The notes under the pieces: model-generated
The model's database searches: none
Told to the model about the DNA's origin: nothing
What the model saw: the letters and a program-made list of their open reading frames with translations, nothing else
Assembly (NCBI GenBank): GCA_003244105.1
Contig: QHBK01000008.1
Span: forward strand, 92,932-156,931
Direction: 5' to 3'
Source of the DNA: Candidatus Eremiobacter antarcticus
Lineage (GTDB): Bacteria > Vulcanimicrobiota > Vulcanimicrobiia > Eremiobacterales > Eremiobacteraceae
Length of the DNA: 64,000 nt
Shown here: in pieces, positions 46,908 to 55,360 of the stretch
Layout: every line of letters begins with the position of its first letter
How positions within the stretch are numbered: position 1 is the stretch's first letter
Program-made: the position numbers and the translations under genes

Positions 46908-48170
46908 TCACTCTGAAGAAGTTTGACCATTCGACAACAGTTCGTAGGCACCCTGAGTCACGACACGATCTCCAGCTTTGATTCCTACACCCTTGATTGC
47001 TGCGCTGTCCTTGATCTCCATTTCGATTGTCACCGGAATCCGGCGATAATCGCCACTTTTGAGCGGTTCAAAAATCAAGGCCCCGCCAGTATCTGGATCC
47101 TTCACAATAGCAGACGCGGGTACCACCAAAGCATCGCTGTGCGGCTGCGAAAGAATCGTGACCTTGGCGACAGCGCCTATCGTGAGCCGGCCGCCGTGGG
47201 GACTGATGCGGGCGGTAAGAGTCCGGGTTTCTGGGTCGACGGCAGCGTTTATTACGGCGACAACTCCGGGAACCCCTCGGCCTCCATCGTTGAGCTGAAT
47301 GCGCGCGCGATCTCCGGGCTTGACAACCAGTGCCTGGTCCTCGGTCAGACGGACGTCGATCGATGGGGTTCTGGCGTTCACCATCGCGACTACCGGTGTG
47401 GCAGAATCCACAATCTCTCCTGGATTCTTTAGCCGGGCCGTGATCACCCCATCAAAAGGCGCAACGATTCTTTCGAGAGCGGCGCGTGCCTGGGCAGACC
47501 CGAGCGCAGCCTGGGCTTGCTCGACAGCTGATAAGGCAACGTTGACGTCTTGAACACGCGGACCGGCCTGAAGCAGCGACACCTGTTGCCTTTTTGCGTC
47601 CAAGTCCGCCTGGGCGCTTGCAAAAGTCGCTTGAGCCTGCTGGAACTCACGTGCCGAAGAAATGCCGACCTTGAAGAGCGCCTGTTGCCGGGTGAGTTCA
47701 GCGCGTGCTGCGCTCAACTGGCTGGCGGCAGCGCGAACCGCTGCTTCCGCGCCCGCGACTTCCTGGCGCCGGGCGCCGACCCGCGCTCGTGCAAGGGCCG
47801 CTTGCGAGCCGACAATATCGGCTTGCGCCTGGCGGACTTCTGAGTACGAGACGCCGTGTTGGAGGCTTGCGAGGAGCTCACCCGCATGGACGGAGTCCCC
47901 AACCTTTACGCTGATCTCAGCGATTTGACCGTTGGTGGGGAAGCTCAAGCTGGCTTGGTCCCCGGGGCCTGCGGCCACCAAACCACTGAGCTCCATCGAG
48001 CCGCTCACGCTCCGCTTTTGTATCGTGCCTATGGTTACTTGGACACCGGGTTGCGACACGAGGCCGGATGGCGCGGGCGTAGCCTTGGGCGTGTCTAGCT
48101 CCGCGTTGCGATGACTGCAAGCAAACAAATTGAAGGTAGCAGCTAAGATCAAAAGGCACAACAGTCTCAC
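46908..48170 (-). CDS. RND periplasmic adaptor lipoprotein (HlyD/MFP)
   Basis: 420 residues with a lipoprotein signal (LLILAATFNLFAC, Cys18). The usual order follows: barrel-sandwich half (about 65-105), a long coiled-coil hairpin (about 105-210, Ala/Gln/Arg-rich), the second half with PFDGVITARLKNPGEIV, and a beta-barrel. It links the RND pump to TolC. No His-rich metal-binding CusB-type segment is seen. The GTG start overlaps the TolC-like gene (GTGA). Confidence 0.92.
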   Translation of the reverse strand: MRLLCLLILAATFNLFACSHRNAELDTPKATPAPSGLVSQPGVQVTIGTIQKRSVSGSMELSGLVAAGPGDQASLSFPTNGQIAEISVKVGDSVHAGELLASLQHGVSYSEVRQAQADIVGSQAALARARVGARRQEVAGAEAAVRAAASQLSAARAELTRQQALFKVGISSAREFQQAQATFASAQADLDAKRQQVSLLQAGPRVQDVNVALSAVEQAQAALGSAQARAALERIVAPFDGVITARLKNPGEIVDSATPVVAMVNARTPSIDVRLTEDQALVVKPGDRARIQLNDGGRGVPGVVAVINAAVDPETRTLTARISPHGGRLTIGAVAKVTILSQPHSDALVVPASAIVKDPDTGGALIFEPLKSGDYRRIPVTIEMEIKDSAAIKGVGIKAGDRVVTQGAYELLSNGQTSSE

Positions 48171-49408
48171 AATGGCAGTCTTCCTGTCAGGACCTCAGCT
48201 TTTGCGCTAGCCAATCCTAAATCGAATTCGGCCGCGCGCACATCGGCCTGCGCCGCGACCAGCGCGTTCTGTGCATTTATGATATCCGTCAAACCCAGCG
48301 CCCCCGCCTTGTAACCGATCTGCGCAATAGTGAGAGCCTGACGCGCTTCCCGCTCGGACTCATTTGCGAAATCGCTTCTTGCCTGTGCCGTGGTAAAATC
48401 GCTTTGCAACTCCGCAGCGATTCCGGTGACGGTAAGCCTGCGTGCGGCCTGCCGAGCTGACTGGGCCTCGCTGGTGGCTCGCGCTTCGCGGATGGCGCCC
48501 TTTATCGTGCCGAAATCTATGAGCGGAATTTCTAGGCTCAACGTAGTGGCCGGCCCAACCGCCGAGAGCCCTGTGGCTTCAGCGCGCGACGACCGGGTTC
48601 CAGCTTTAAGTTGAAACGACGGAAGACGTTCGGCGGCCGCTGCAGCGGCGCTTGCGTGGGCCGCCTCCGCTTGTGCTTGAAACTGACGCGCGTCGGGATC
48701 TGCGAGATTCATTGCGGCGTCGAGTTCCGCCGGTAGTGGTCGAACGCTTGGGTTGAGCGGTGGCACAACTACCTGCGAGGACGGTAGCACGAGGAGTGTG
48801 CTGAGCCGTATCTGGGCCGCGCGTCGTCTGCCTGACGCGCCTTGCTCGTTGAATTGCGCTCGGCGCAGCTCAAGATTGGCCCGAACAACTTCAAAAGAGC
48901 CAACCGCCCCTGCTTTGTTGCGCAGCCTGGCTACCCGCAGCAGTTCTTTGTTCAGCGCTACACTTTGGGCAGCAGTACTTACTTCCGACTGTACGAGTGC
49001 GAGATTATAAAACGCACCGACGATATCAAGAGCGACCTCTCGGCGCGCAGCATCAACGGCGGCGTGGGCGGCACGCAAAAACGCTGCCTGCGAGCTGCGT
49101 TGAGCGCGGACCTTCCCAACGGCTGGAAACGTCTGACTCAGACCGACCGTACTCGAGGAAATAGTTCCGCCCGGGCTGCCCGGTGTATCTGGCTGAGCGT
49201 CCCTATCAATCGCCACTCCAAGCGGCTGAAAGGTAGCGGCGCGCAAACGCGCCTCTTGAGCTTCGAAGTCTTTTTGCGCGGCCAGCACCGCTGGACTCCG
49301 CGAAAGGCCTTCTGCAAGCGCGGACTCTAGCGTGAGAGGCGCGTTGTCGGCAAGACCGACCGCCGGAAGCAGCGCGACGACGATGGCAACGAACAACGGA
49401 ACACGCAT
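48167..49408 (-). CDS. TolC-family outer-membrane factor (unit 1)
   Basis: 413 residues with a signal peptide (VPLFVAIVVALLPAVGLA), then two TolC repeats with coiled-coil helices (LTLESALAEGLSRSPAVLAAQ; SQTFPAVGKVRAQ). It forms the outer-membrane duct for the neighbouring RND pump. Its start shares one base with the stop of the RND gene. Confidence 0.92.
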   Translation of the reverse strand: MRVPLFVAIVVALLPAVGLADNAPLTLESALAEGLSRSPAVLAAQKDFEAQEARLRAATFQPLGVAIDRDAQPDTPGSPGGTISSSTVGLSQTFPAVGKVRAQRSSQAAFLRAAHAAVDAARREVALDIVGAFYNLALVQSEVSTAAQSVALNKELLRVARLRNKAGAVGSFEVVRANLELRRAQFNEQGASGRRRAAQIRLSTLLVLPSSQVVVPPLNPSVRPLPAELDAAMNLADPDARQFQAQAEAAHASAAAAAAERLPSFQLKAGTRSSRAEATGLSAVGPATTLSLEIPLIDFGTIKGAIREARATSEAQSARQAARRLTVTGIAAELQSDFTTAQARSDFANESEREARQALTIAQIGYKAGALGLTDIINAQNALVAAQADVRAAEFDLGLASAKAEVLTGRLPL

Positions 49409-52400
49409 TATACGAGTTGCTCGGCGGCAGGCGTGACTATGTGCTCCGCCAACTGTCGAATCCGGGGGCTTTTCTTTGCGAAGGTCGCATAAAAAGCGGG
49501 CATAAGCAAGAGCGTGAAAAATGTTGAGAAGGTGAGGCCGCCGATCGTTGCGACCGCCAATGGCTTTTGCATCTCACTGCCGGCGCCGATCCCCATCGCC
49601 AGTGGCAATACGCCGAGCATCGAAGTCAGCGTGGTCATGAGGATTGGACGCAACCTGACATGCCCTGCGGCCAACATGATCTCGTCCGTCGCAAGCCCCG
49701 TGCCTTGCAAGCGCTCGACCTCATCAAAATAAAGTATCCCATTCTTCACGACGCCACCAACAAGCAGTATAAGCCCCATCAACGACGACACGTTGAGAGG
49801 TATATTCGTGAGCCGTAGGGCTATGACCACGCCGAATAAGGCGAGCGGCACCGACGTGATGATGACAAAGGGTGTTGTGTAGTTCCGGAATTCGAAGACC
49901 ATCGTCAGAAAAACGAACAAGATGGCGAGAAGTATGGCCGTTGCGAATTCGTTAAACGACTGTCTTTCTAAAGCATAGCGGCCACCGTACACGATCTGGT
50001 AGCCCGGAGGAAGCTTGATGACGGCCACTTTTTTCTTTACGTCTTCCACAACACTACCCAGGTCTCTGCCGCTGACGTTAGCCGTGACGCGGGTGATTTG
50101 ACGAAGATTTTCTTCGTTCAATTCCGTCGCAAGGCCGACCGGAACGACGTCGGCGAGGGCTTTGACCGTGTAAGTTTGATCGTTGGGCGCCGTGATGGGC
50201 ATGTCACGAAGGTCGCCAAAGCTCTGTCGCCAGGGTAAAGCGTATCGAACTCGCACAGGGATTTGAACGGGCAAGTGCGGGAGCGAGGTGACGACCGTAC
50301 CGTTGAGGCCGCCTTCCACGGCTTTCGTAAAGCTCTCGGTCGTGAATCCGGCCTGGGAAGCGGCCGCATTGATTCTTATAACCGTGTTCGGGTTCGTATA
50401 TACAACGCCGTTGAAGTCATCGACGACGCCGGGAACTCTCTTAATCGTCTCGTCGATGCGGCTTGCAAGTTGGTTGAGTGTCTGGGGATCGGGGCCAAAC
50501 ACTTTCAATTCTATCGTCGACGGTGTGTTGGAAAGATCGTTGAGCAAATCTTGGAGTATCTGTGTTATCGAGAACTTGAGAATTGGAACCCGGGCTGACA
50601 CAGAGGCGCGGATGTCATCCATAATGGCTTCAATCCGGACTCGCCGTTGGTCACGGCTCACTAAGGTGGCGCGAATATCACCCACGTTTGTGGGTGCGGG
50701 GAAAAAGCCTGACGGGTCGAGCCCGGTCAGCCGAGCGTATCCGACCACGTAAGGATTTGCACCCAAAATATTTTCCACTTGCACCAAAGCTCGGTTGGTC
50801 TCCCCAAGCGACGTTCCCGCGGGCATCGAGAAATTGAACTCGAAGGCGCCTTCGTCCATCTGGGGCATAAAATCACTTCCAAGCTTCGTTCCCAACAAGG
50901 CAGTGACGATCATCACAGCTCCTGCGCTTGCCCACGCGATGTCGCGATGGTTCAGAAACCACCGCAATACGGGTCCATACGCTCCCAACAAAGCAGCAAT
51001 GATATTATCGCCCATGCTCCTGCGCGTACGAGACGAGGACACGGGTGACGGAGTTCGCAGAAAATGCGATGCTAACAGTGGTGTGATGAACAACGCGAAC
51101 AAAAGAGAAAGAGCTAAAACCACTGACAACGTGACGGACAGCGCGCCGAAGAAAGCACCTGTGACGCCCGACAGCAAGGCCATCGGAGCAAACACCACTA
51201 TCGTCGTAATGGTGGAGCCGATCATCGGTGCGGCAATCTCGGCCATTGCAGTGCGGACCGCGGCCACCCTCGACTGCCCTTCCTTGAGGTGACGGTAAAT
51301 GTTTTCGACCACGAAGATCGCATCCACAATCACAAGTCCGACGCCTACGGCAAGACCACCCAGCGTCATCAAATTCAAGCCTTGGTTGAACAGTCGCATG
51401 AAGAAGAAAGAAATGGCGATGGAAAGCGGTATGACTGCAGCCGCGATGAGAGTGGTTCGCAAAGACCCGAGGAACAGCCAGATGATTCCGATCGCTAGAA
51501 TAGCCCCAATCGCGATGGCATCCCGTAGGTTTCTCACAGCATGCTCTACCAGAATGGCCTGATTCCAGTACGGCGTTATGGCACCGCCGACACCTAGCGC
51601 GGCTCGCTGTTCCTGGATTTTCTGATCAACGTCGTGATAGATCTGCACGATGTTGGCACCCGGCTGTGCATATATGTTGAGCAGGACCGCTTCCCGCCCT
51701 TGGGCGGATACGAGCTTGGTCCGCGGTTCTAATGACTCATGCACCGTAGCGACGGCATCCACGCGGACAGCGACGCCTTTTCTGTTTGCGATGATGGTTG
51801 AGCCGACGTCTTCCGTCGTCTTCAGCAGGCCGCTCACCAACACGACCTGCCGCTGGGCGAACGAGTTGTAGTGGCCGACCGATGTGATCTGATTGGCGGA
51901 CGCGATGGCATTCTCTAAGGTTTCCAGCGTCAGCCCGTAAGCCGCAAGCCTGACCGGGTTCACAGAAACCCAGTACTCCTTTTGACGGCCTCCTACGACC
52001 CGCACGAACGACACGCCCTTGATGCCGACAAGTGCCGGTTTGATTTGGTAATTCGCCAGCACTGTCGTGTCAGCGATAGATCTCCCCCGCGCGTCAATCG
52101 AGTATCCCAGCACTGGGAACAGGTTGGGCAAAATCTGTTGCGCTTCAACGCGTGTGCCCGGCGGCAATTGGCTTTGCAGGGAGGAGATGGCCGCGTTGAC
52201 CCGCTGAAGATCGATATTGATGTCGCTTTTTGGATCAAATGAAATGGATACTGCGGCGGCGCCTTGCCCAGAATTTGATTGGATGCGCTGGGCGAAAAGA
52301 ATGCTCGATGCGGCCTGCTCAATCGGGCGGGTGATGTTCTGCTGCATCTGGGCGGCAGCCATCTCACCATTTTCCGCGACCACAACTACTCGGGCAAAGG

Positions 52401-52521
52401 CGACGTTCGGATAGATCGACTGCGGCAGCTGAGACGCCGCAACGAGCCCAAGCGCTACGAGCACAACTAATGACAGAAGCAGTCCGCGGGCGTGGTTCAG
52501 CGCGAAGTCGGCGAACTTCAA
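49408..52521 (-). CDS. RND efflux pump (HAE/CusA type, unit 1)
   Basis: 1037-residue inner-membrane proton antiporter pump with 12 helices and two large periplasmic loops. The helix-4 proton-relay segment (GGLAVGVGLVIVDAIFVVENI) carries an Asp. Helix 1 is preceded by MKFADFALNH. The translated product is closer to hydrophobic-substrate (HAE-1) than heavy-metal RNDs by this segment, yet the operon content points to metals. TTG 52521 is used. It heads the eight-gene copper operon with the divergent promoter at 52572-52603. Confidence 0.9.
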   Translation of the reverse strand: MKFADFALNHARGLLLSLVVLVALGLVAASQLPQSIYPNVAFARVVVVAENGEMAAAQMQQNITRPIEQAASSILFAQRIQSNSGQGAAAVSISFDPKSDINIDLQRVNAAISSLQSQLPPGTRVEAQQILPNLFPVLGYSIDARGRSIADTTVLANYQIKPALVGIKGVSFVRVVGGRQKEYWVSVNPVRLAAYGLTLETLENAIASANQITSVGHYNSFAQRQVVLVSGLLKTTEDVGSTIIANRKGVAVRVDAVATVHESLEPRTKLVSAQGREAVLLNIYAQPGANIVQIYHDVDQKIQEQRAALGVGGAITPYWNQAILVEHAVRNLRDAIAIGAILAIGIIWLFLGSLRTTLIAAAVIPLSIAISFFFMRLFNQGLNLMTLGGLAVGVGLVIVDAIFVVENIYRHLKEGQSRVAAVRTAMAEIAAPMIGSTITTIVVFAPMALLSGVTGAFFGALSVTLSVVLALSLLFALFITPLLASHFLRTPSPVSSSRTRRSMGDNIIAALLGAYGPVLRWFLNHRDIAWASAGAVMIVTALLGTKLGSDFMPQMDEGAFEFNFSMPAGTSLGETNRALVQVENILGANPYVVGYARLTGLDPSGFFPAPTNVGDIRATLVSRDQRRVRIEAIMDDIRASVSARVPILKFSITQILQDLLNDLSNTPSTIELKVFGPDPQTLNQLASRIDETIKRVPGVVDDFNGVVYTNPNTVIRINAAASQAGFTTESFTKAVEGGLNGTVVTSLPHLPVQIPVRVRYALPWRQSFGDLRDMPITAPNDQTYTVKALADVVPVGLATELNEENLRQITRVTANVSGRDLGSVVEDVKKKVAVIKLPPGYQIVYGGRYALERQSFNEFATAILLAILFVFLTMVFEFRNYTTPFVIITSVPLALFGVVIALRLTNIPLNVSSLMGLILLVGGVVKNGILYFDEVERLQGTGLATDEIMLAAGHVRLRPILMTTLTSMLGVLPLAMGIGAGSEMQKPLAVATIGGLTFSTFFTLLLMPAFYATFAKKSPRIRQLAEHIVTPAAEQLV

Positions 52522-52571
52522 ATCGACCCTAGCTCAGACCGGCAGGAAAACTCCACCCTCATCGAAACTCC

Positions 52572-52603
52572 TTGACTATACTACAAGCTGTAATATGCGT
52601 CAA
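52572..52603. promoter_or_regulatory. Face-to-face divergent promoters with shared BlaI/CopY-type operator (type A)
   Basis: Minus strand: -35 TTGACG (52603-52598), 17-base spacer, -10 TATAGT (52580-52575), driving the RND operon. Plus strand: -35 TTGACT (52572-52577) and, 16 bases on, a weak TATGCG (52594-52599), driving the DUF305 gene. The shared dyad TACTACAAGCTGTAATA (52579-52595) lies in both spacers and has the TAnTACA-N3-TGTAnTA form of the 41048 site. A single repressor dimer could shut both directions. Confidence 0.7.
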
Positions 52604-52622
52604 CGACTGAGAGGAGCAAAAT

Positions 52623-53030
52623 ATGAAGGATCGAGCCCTCATGGGCTTGCTCGTGTTGGCCGGCATCGGCATAGGAATGGTCAGCGGCCGGATTTTGGAC
52701 AGCGGCGCGGCTCATGCGATGCCGATGATGTCGCAAAAGTCCATGAGCTGCCACATGCCGCAAAGTAAGTCACCCGGCGACGAGCAGATGCAACGGGCGA
52801 TGATGACAATGATGAGCTCAAACCGAAGTATGACCCTAACCGGCGATCAAGACCGTGACTTCATGCGCATGATGATTCCTCATCACGAAGCGGCTATTGC
52901 GATGGCACGGGTCGAGTCGAGCAAAGGAAAGCGCCAGGAGTTGCGCTCGGTCGCTCATGACATCATCGCCAGTCAGCAAAAGGAGATTCGGCAGATGCGC
53001 GCTTGGCTGCATGAATGGTACGGTGAATAG
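52623..53030 (+). CDS. DUF305 protein (copper-associated)
   Basis: 135 residues: an N-terminal membrane anchor or signal (MGLLVLAGIGIGMVSG), a Met/Cys/His-rich linker (AMPMMSQKSMSCHMPQ) and the DUF305 four-helix domain with DFMRMMIPHHEAAIAMARV. The MMIPHH motif is typical of DUF305 proteins found in copper/silver loci, and the Met-rich linker suits Cu(I) binding in the periplasm. GAGGAG precedes the ATG. It is the first gene of a short plus-strand run under the divergent operator. Confidence 0.9.
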   Translation: MKDRALMGLLVLAGIGIGMVSGRILDSGAAHAMPMMSQKSMSCHMPQSKSPGDEQMQRAMMTMMSSNRSMTLTGDQDRDFMRMMIPHHEAAIAMARVESSKGKRQELRSVAHDIIASQQKEIRQMRAWLHEWYGE

Positions 53031-53042
53031 GAACTCGCGGGT

Positions 53043-53318
53043 TTGGATACTACACAGGCCTTACGACGCTGGGAAGAAATCTTTGAAGGGCTTGTCAATG
53101 CAGGGGTGCGAGTTCATCGAGACTCCGAAAGGATAGCTGCCGATATTCCCTGGTCCGCAACCGTCACTGGGAACCGCGCCGGTATCCTCTACGTTGAAAA
53201 GATGAACCCTGCGGGCCACGATTACCGCATTTTTTGGCAACCGGTGAAGAGCGCGCATGCGATGGACATCACGAATCTTTCGGTAAAAGCGCTCGTGCGA
53301 AAGATTCACTCGACCTAA
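53043..53318 (+). CDS. Small hypothetical protein
   Basis: 91 residues, soluble, with no signal peptide or membrane segment. It has a helical N-terminus (RRWEEIFEGLVNAGVRVH) and a mixed C-terminal part containing AGHDYRIFWQPVKSAHAMDI. No family recognised. The TTG start is 12 bases after the DUF305 gene, and it probably shares the same transcript. Confidence 0.5.
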   Translation: MDTTQALRRWEEIFEGLVNAGVRVHRDSERIAADIPWSATVTGNRAGILYVEKMNPAGHDYRIFWQPVKSAHAMDITNLSVKALVRKIHST

Positions 53319-53360
53319 CCCAGCTGCAAGCGACACCCAATACTTGGAAAGGACGGTGCT

Positions 53361-54023
53361 TTGACCCTGGGTCGTTGGAGGAGCAAAATTCAATCGCTCC
53401 GCGGATGGGTGACGAACGGCGTTCGCCATGCTCGCCAACGTGAAGTCTTGTTCAAGCGCTTCCCGGACGCCATTTTCGGTGAGGGCGTCATGGTGGTTGG
53501 CGAGGATCGGTTTTACCCCGGCAAACGGCTATTCATCGATCACCGTGCCTACCTAAATTGCGCTGGCGGACTTTGGAACGGTTATCGGGGCTACATTAGG
53601 CTTGGTGACAATGTAGAAATCGGACCGTACTGCGTGCTTTGGGGTGCGGGCGGAATCACAATAGGGAGCAACGTTCATATCGGGGCGCACGTGAGTATCA
53701 GTGCTCATGAAGCTCGTCAAATACCCCCGAGCAAGACAGATACTTTCACGCCGTTGGAGTTTGACTTCGCGCCGGTGATAATCGAGGACCACGTCCTTAT
53801 ATGCTCTGGGACAGTCATCGTGCCGGGTGTGAAGATCGGTCACCATGCGATGATCGGGGGCGGATCCGTCGTGACGAAGGATATACCGCCATACGCGTTG
53901 GCGGCGGGATGCCCGGCGAGGGTGCTTCGCTCTAACGGGCCCGACGTCGCGGGTTCAACACTTGCGGTCGATTCAGCCGGGGGGTGGGATCCGCTCAATC
54001 TAAGCGGAAGCGGCCCTGAGTAG
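53361..54023 (+). CDS. Hexapeptide-repeat O-acetyltransferase (LbH fold)
   Basis: 220 residues. The left-handed beta-helix repeats run from about residue 75 (IRLGDNVEIGPYCVLWGAGG, ITIGSNVHIGAHVSISAHEA) to VIIEDHVLICSGTVIVPGVKIG and the closing GGGSVVTKDIPPYALAAGCP. This is the maltose/galactoside-acetyltransferase-type signature. It transfers acetyl groups to sugars, probably of surface glycans. TTG 53361 is used, with AAAGGA upstream. The function in a metal island is unclear. Confidence 0.85.
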   Translation: MTLGRWRSKIQSLRGWVTNGVRHARQREVLFKRFPDAIFGEGVMVVGEDRFYPGKRLFIDHRAYLNCAGGLWNGYRGYIRLGDNVEIGPYCVLWGAGGITIGSNVHIGAHVSISAHEARQIPPSKTDTFTPLEFDFAPVIIEDHVLICSGTVIVPGVKIGHHAMIGGGSVVTKDIPPYALAAGCPARVLRSNGPDVAGSTLAVDSAGGWDPLNLSGSGPE

Positions 54024-54028
54024 TTCGA

Positions 54029-54826
54029 CTAGTGGATAAAGAGAAACACCAAACCGAGAAGAGCTATAAAAACGCCGCTTATGACCTCCCCGTAGCGCTC
54101 AAATGGTCCAAGATTTATCTTTTGTAGGCCCGCGGTCGCGCTGACGCATAATAGCACGTACGTGGCTATCGTCGACAGCGCAAAGAGAATAGACATCACT
54201 GCGAGAAGGCCCGCGCCGTATTTTGCCGCTGCAAAGAACGCTGGTATGCCCTCTACCATCGGTGATGAACCCAGCACTAAAAGCATAGCAGTTCTCGCTG
54301 ACGTAGAGTGCTCGTGCTGGTGCAGCGGCGGAGCTAAGGCGACATTGCCTTCAATTTCATGCCACTCGTCAACCTGATGACTATGCCAGTGCACATGAGT
54401 GATCTCATGTCCGTGTTTGTGTAGATGCGCGTGGCCGGCGGGACCGTGATCGGTATGCTGTCCGTGGCCGTTATGCTGGTGGTGTCGATGACCGTCGTCG
54501 GATCCTTGCTCACGTAGTTCCCATATTGCCCCTATTGCTACCCAGCCTCCAAATCCGATAAGCGCCAAACTCGTTACAAGGTTGACGACTCCGCCGAACT
54601 TCGTCGCAAAGGCTACCCCGGCAGTCCAGACGATGACCGCGATTATCAGAGTCGAAATGGTGTGGCCAAGGCCCGCACCAACCGCCGCTTTAGCTGTTTG
54701 CGCTCTCGACCATCCGCGTTGCCTGGCCATCAGCGTAATAGGTGCCCAATGATCCGGCACTAGTGTGTGCAGCACGCCGACGGCAATCACGGCAAGGACG
54801 AGTAGAAGCGGAGTGTGGGGCATCAT
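54029..54826 (-). CDS. NicO/RcnA-type nickel/cobalt (or metal) transporter with His-rich loop
   Basis: 265 residues with about six membrane helices. The first helix contains the metal-binding motif HTLVPDH (residues 20-26), and the central loop (about 120-175) is exceptionally His-rich (GHRHHQHNGHGQHTDHGP...). This is the layout of RcnA/UreH (NicO) family exporters of Ni2+/Co2+. ATG 54826 is chosen; the in-frame start at 54898 precedes a non-membrane stretch. Its upstream region is shared with the BlaI promoter of unit 2. Confidence 0.82.
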   Translation of the reverse strand: MMPHTPLLLVLAVIAVGVLHTLVPDHWAPITLMARQRGWSRAQTAKAAVGAGLGHTISTLIIAVIVWTAGVAFATKFGGVVNLVTSLALIGFGGWVAIGAIWELREQGSDDGHRHHQHNGHGQHTDHGPAGHAHLHKHGHEITHVHWHSHQVDEWHEIEGNVALAPPLHQHEHSTSARTAMLLVLGSSPMVEGIPAFFAAAKYGAGLLAVMSILFALSTIATYVLLCVSATAGLQKINLGPFERYGEVISGVFIALLGLVFLFIH

Positions 54827-54898
54827 AAATGTTGTTTCCCTCCACCCGTCATCGAAACAGTAACGCTTAACCTGAAGGTCAGCGGTCGGTTCTCTCAT

Positions 54899-54936
54899 TT
54901 GACCCAGTCACACCGAATGTGCTAATCTAGTTAGCA
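54899..54936 (+). promoter_or_regulatory. Promoter with type B operator, probably giving leaderless blaI mRNA
   Basis: The -35 TTGACC (54899-54904) and extended -10 TGC-TAATCT (54920-54928) are separated by 18 bases. The dyad TGCTAA-TCTAG-TTAGCA (54920-54936) spans the -10 box. The expected start of transcription, about 7-10 bases after the -10, is at or next to the A of ATG 54938, and no ribosome-binding site exists, so the mRNA is probably leaderless. An identical-arm dyad recurs at 56361-56377. Confidence 0.7.
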
Positions 54937-54937
54937 G

Positions 54938-55360
54938 ATGACAGTATTTAGACCCGGCCGACGTGGCTCGGCGGCTCTTTTTGGGCCCTTGGAAGCCGAA
55001 GTTATGGACGTGATCTGGGAAAAGGGGCAGCCCGTAACCGTAGGAGATGTTGCAGATAGCCTTGCCCGCCGCGATCCGCCTCTGGCGTATTCCACCATCA
55101 AGACGATTCTGACGAACCTCTCCGACAAGGGTTATCTTTCCAAGCGGTCGGCGGGCCGTGCCAACGAATTCATGGCTAAAAAATCCAAGATGCATTTCCA
55201 GCGCGACGTCATCGGCGGTGTCGTAAGCTCACTTTTGCGCGACTATCGGAATCCATTGCTGACTCATCTGGCACAGGAACTGGCTGACGATCCTGAATCG
55301 ATCGCGGAATTTGAACGGCTCTTGGCGGAACGAAAGAAGCAGCGTTCACGCGATGCATGA
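54938..55360 (+). CDS. BlaI/MecI/CopY-family repressor (unit 2)
   Basis: 140-residue winged-helix repressor: LFGPLEAEVMDVIWEKGQPVT, the HTH segment YSTIKTILTNLSDKGYLSKR and a C-terminal dimer helix. Its ATG is 1 base after an operator-like dyad (54920-54936), so it probably represses itself. Operator arms differ from those of unit 1. It has no Cys metal hook; induction is expected through cleavage by the M56 protein translated from the overlapping next gene. Confidence 0.9.
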   Translation: MTVFRPGRRGSAALFGPLEAEVMDVIWEKGQPVTVGDVADSLARRDPPLAYSTIKTILTNLSDKGYLSKRSAGRANEFMAKKSKMHFQRDVIGGVVSSLLRDYRNPLLTHLAQELADDPESIAEFERLLAERKKQRSRDA

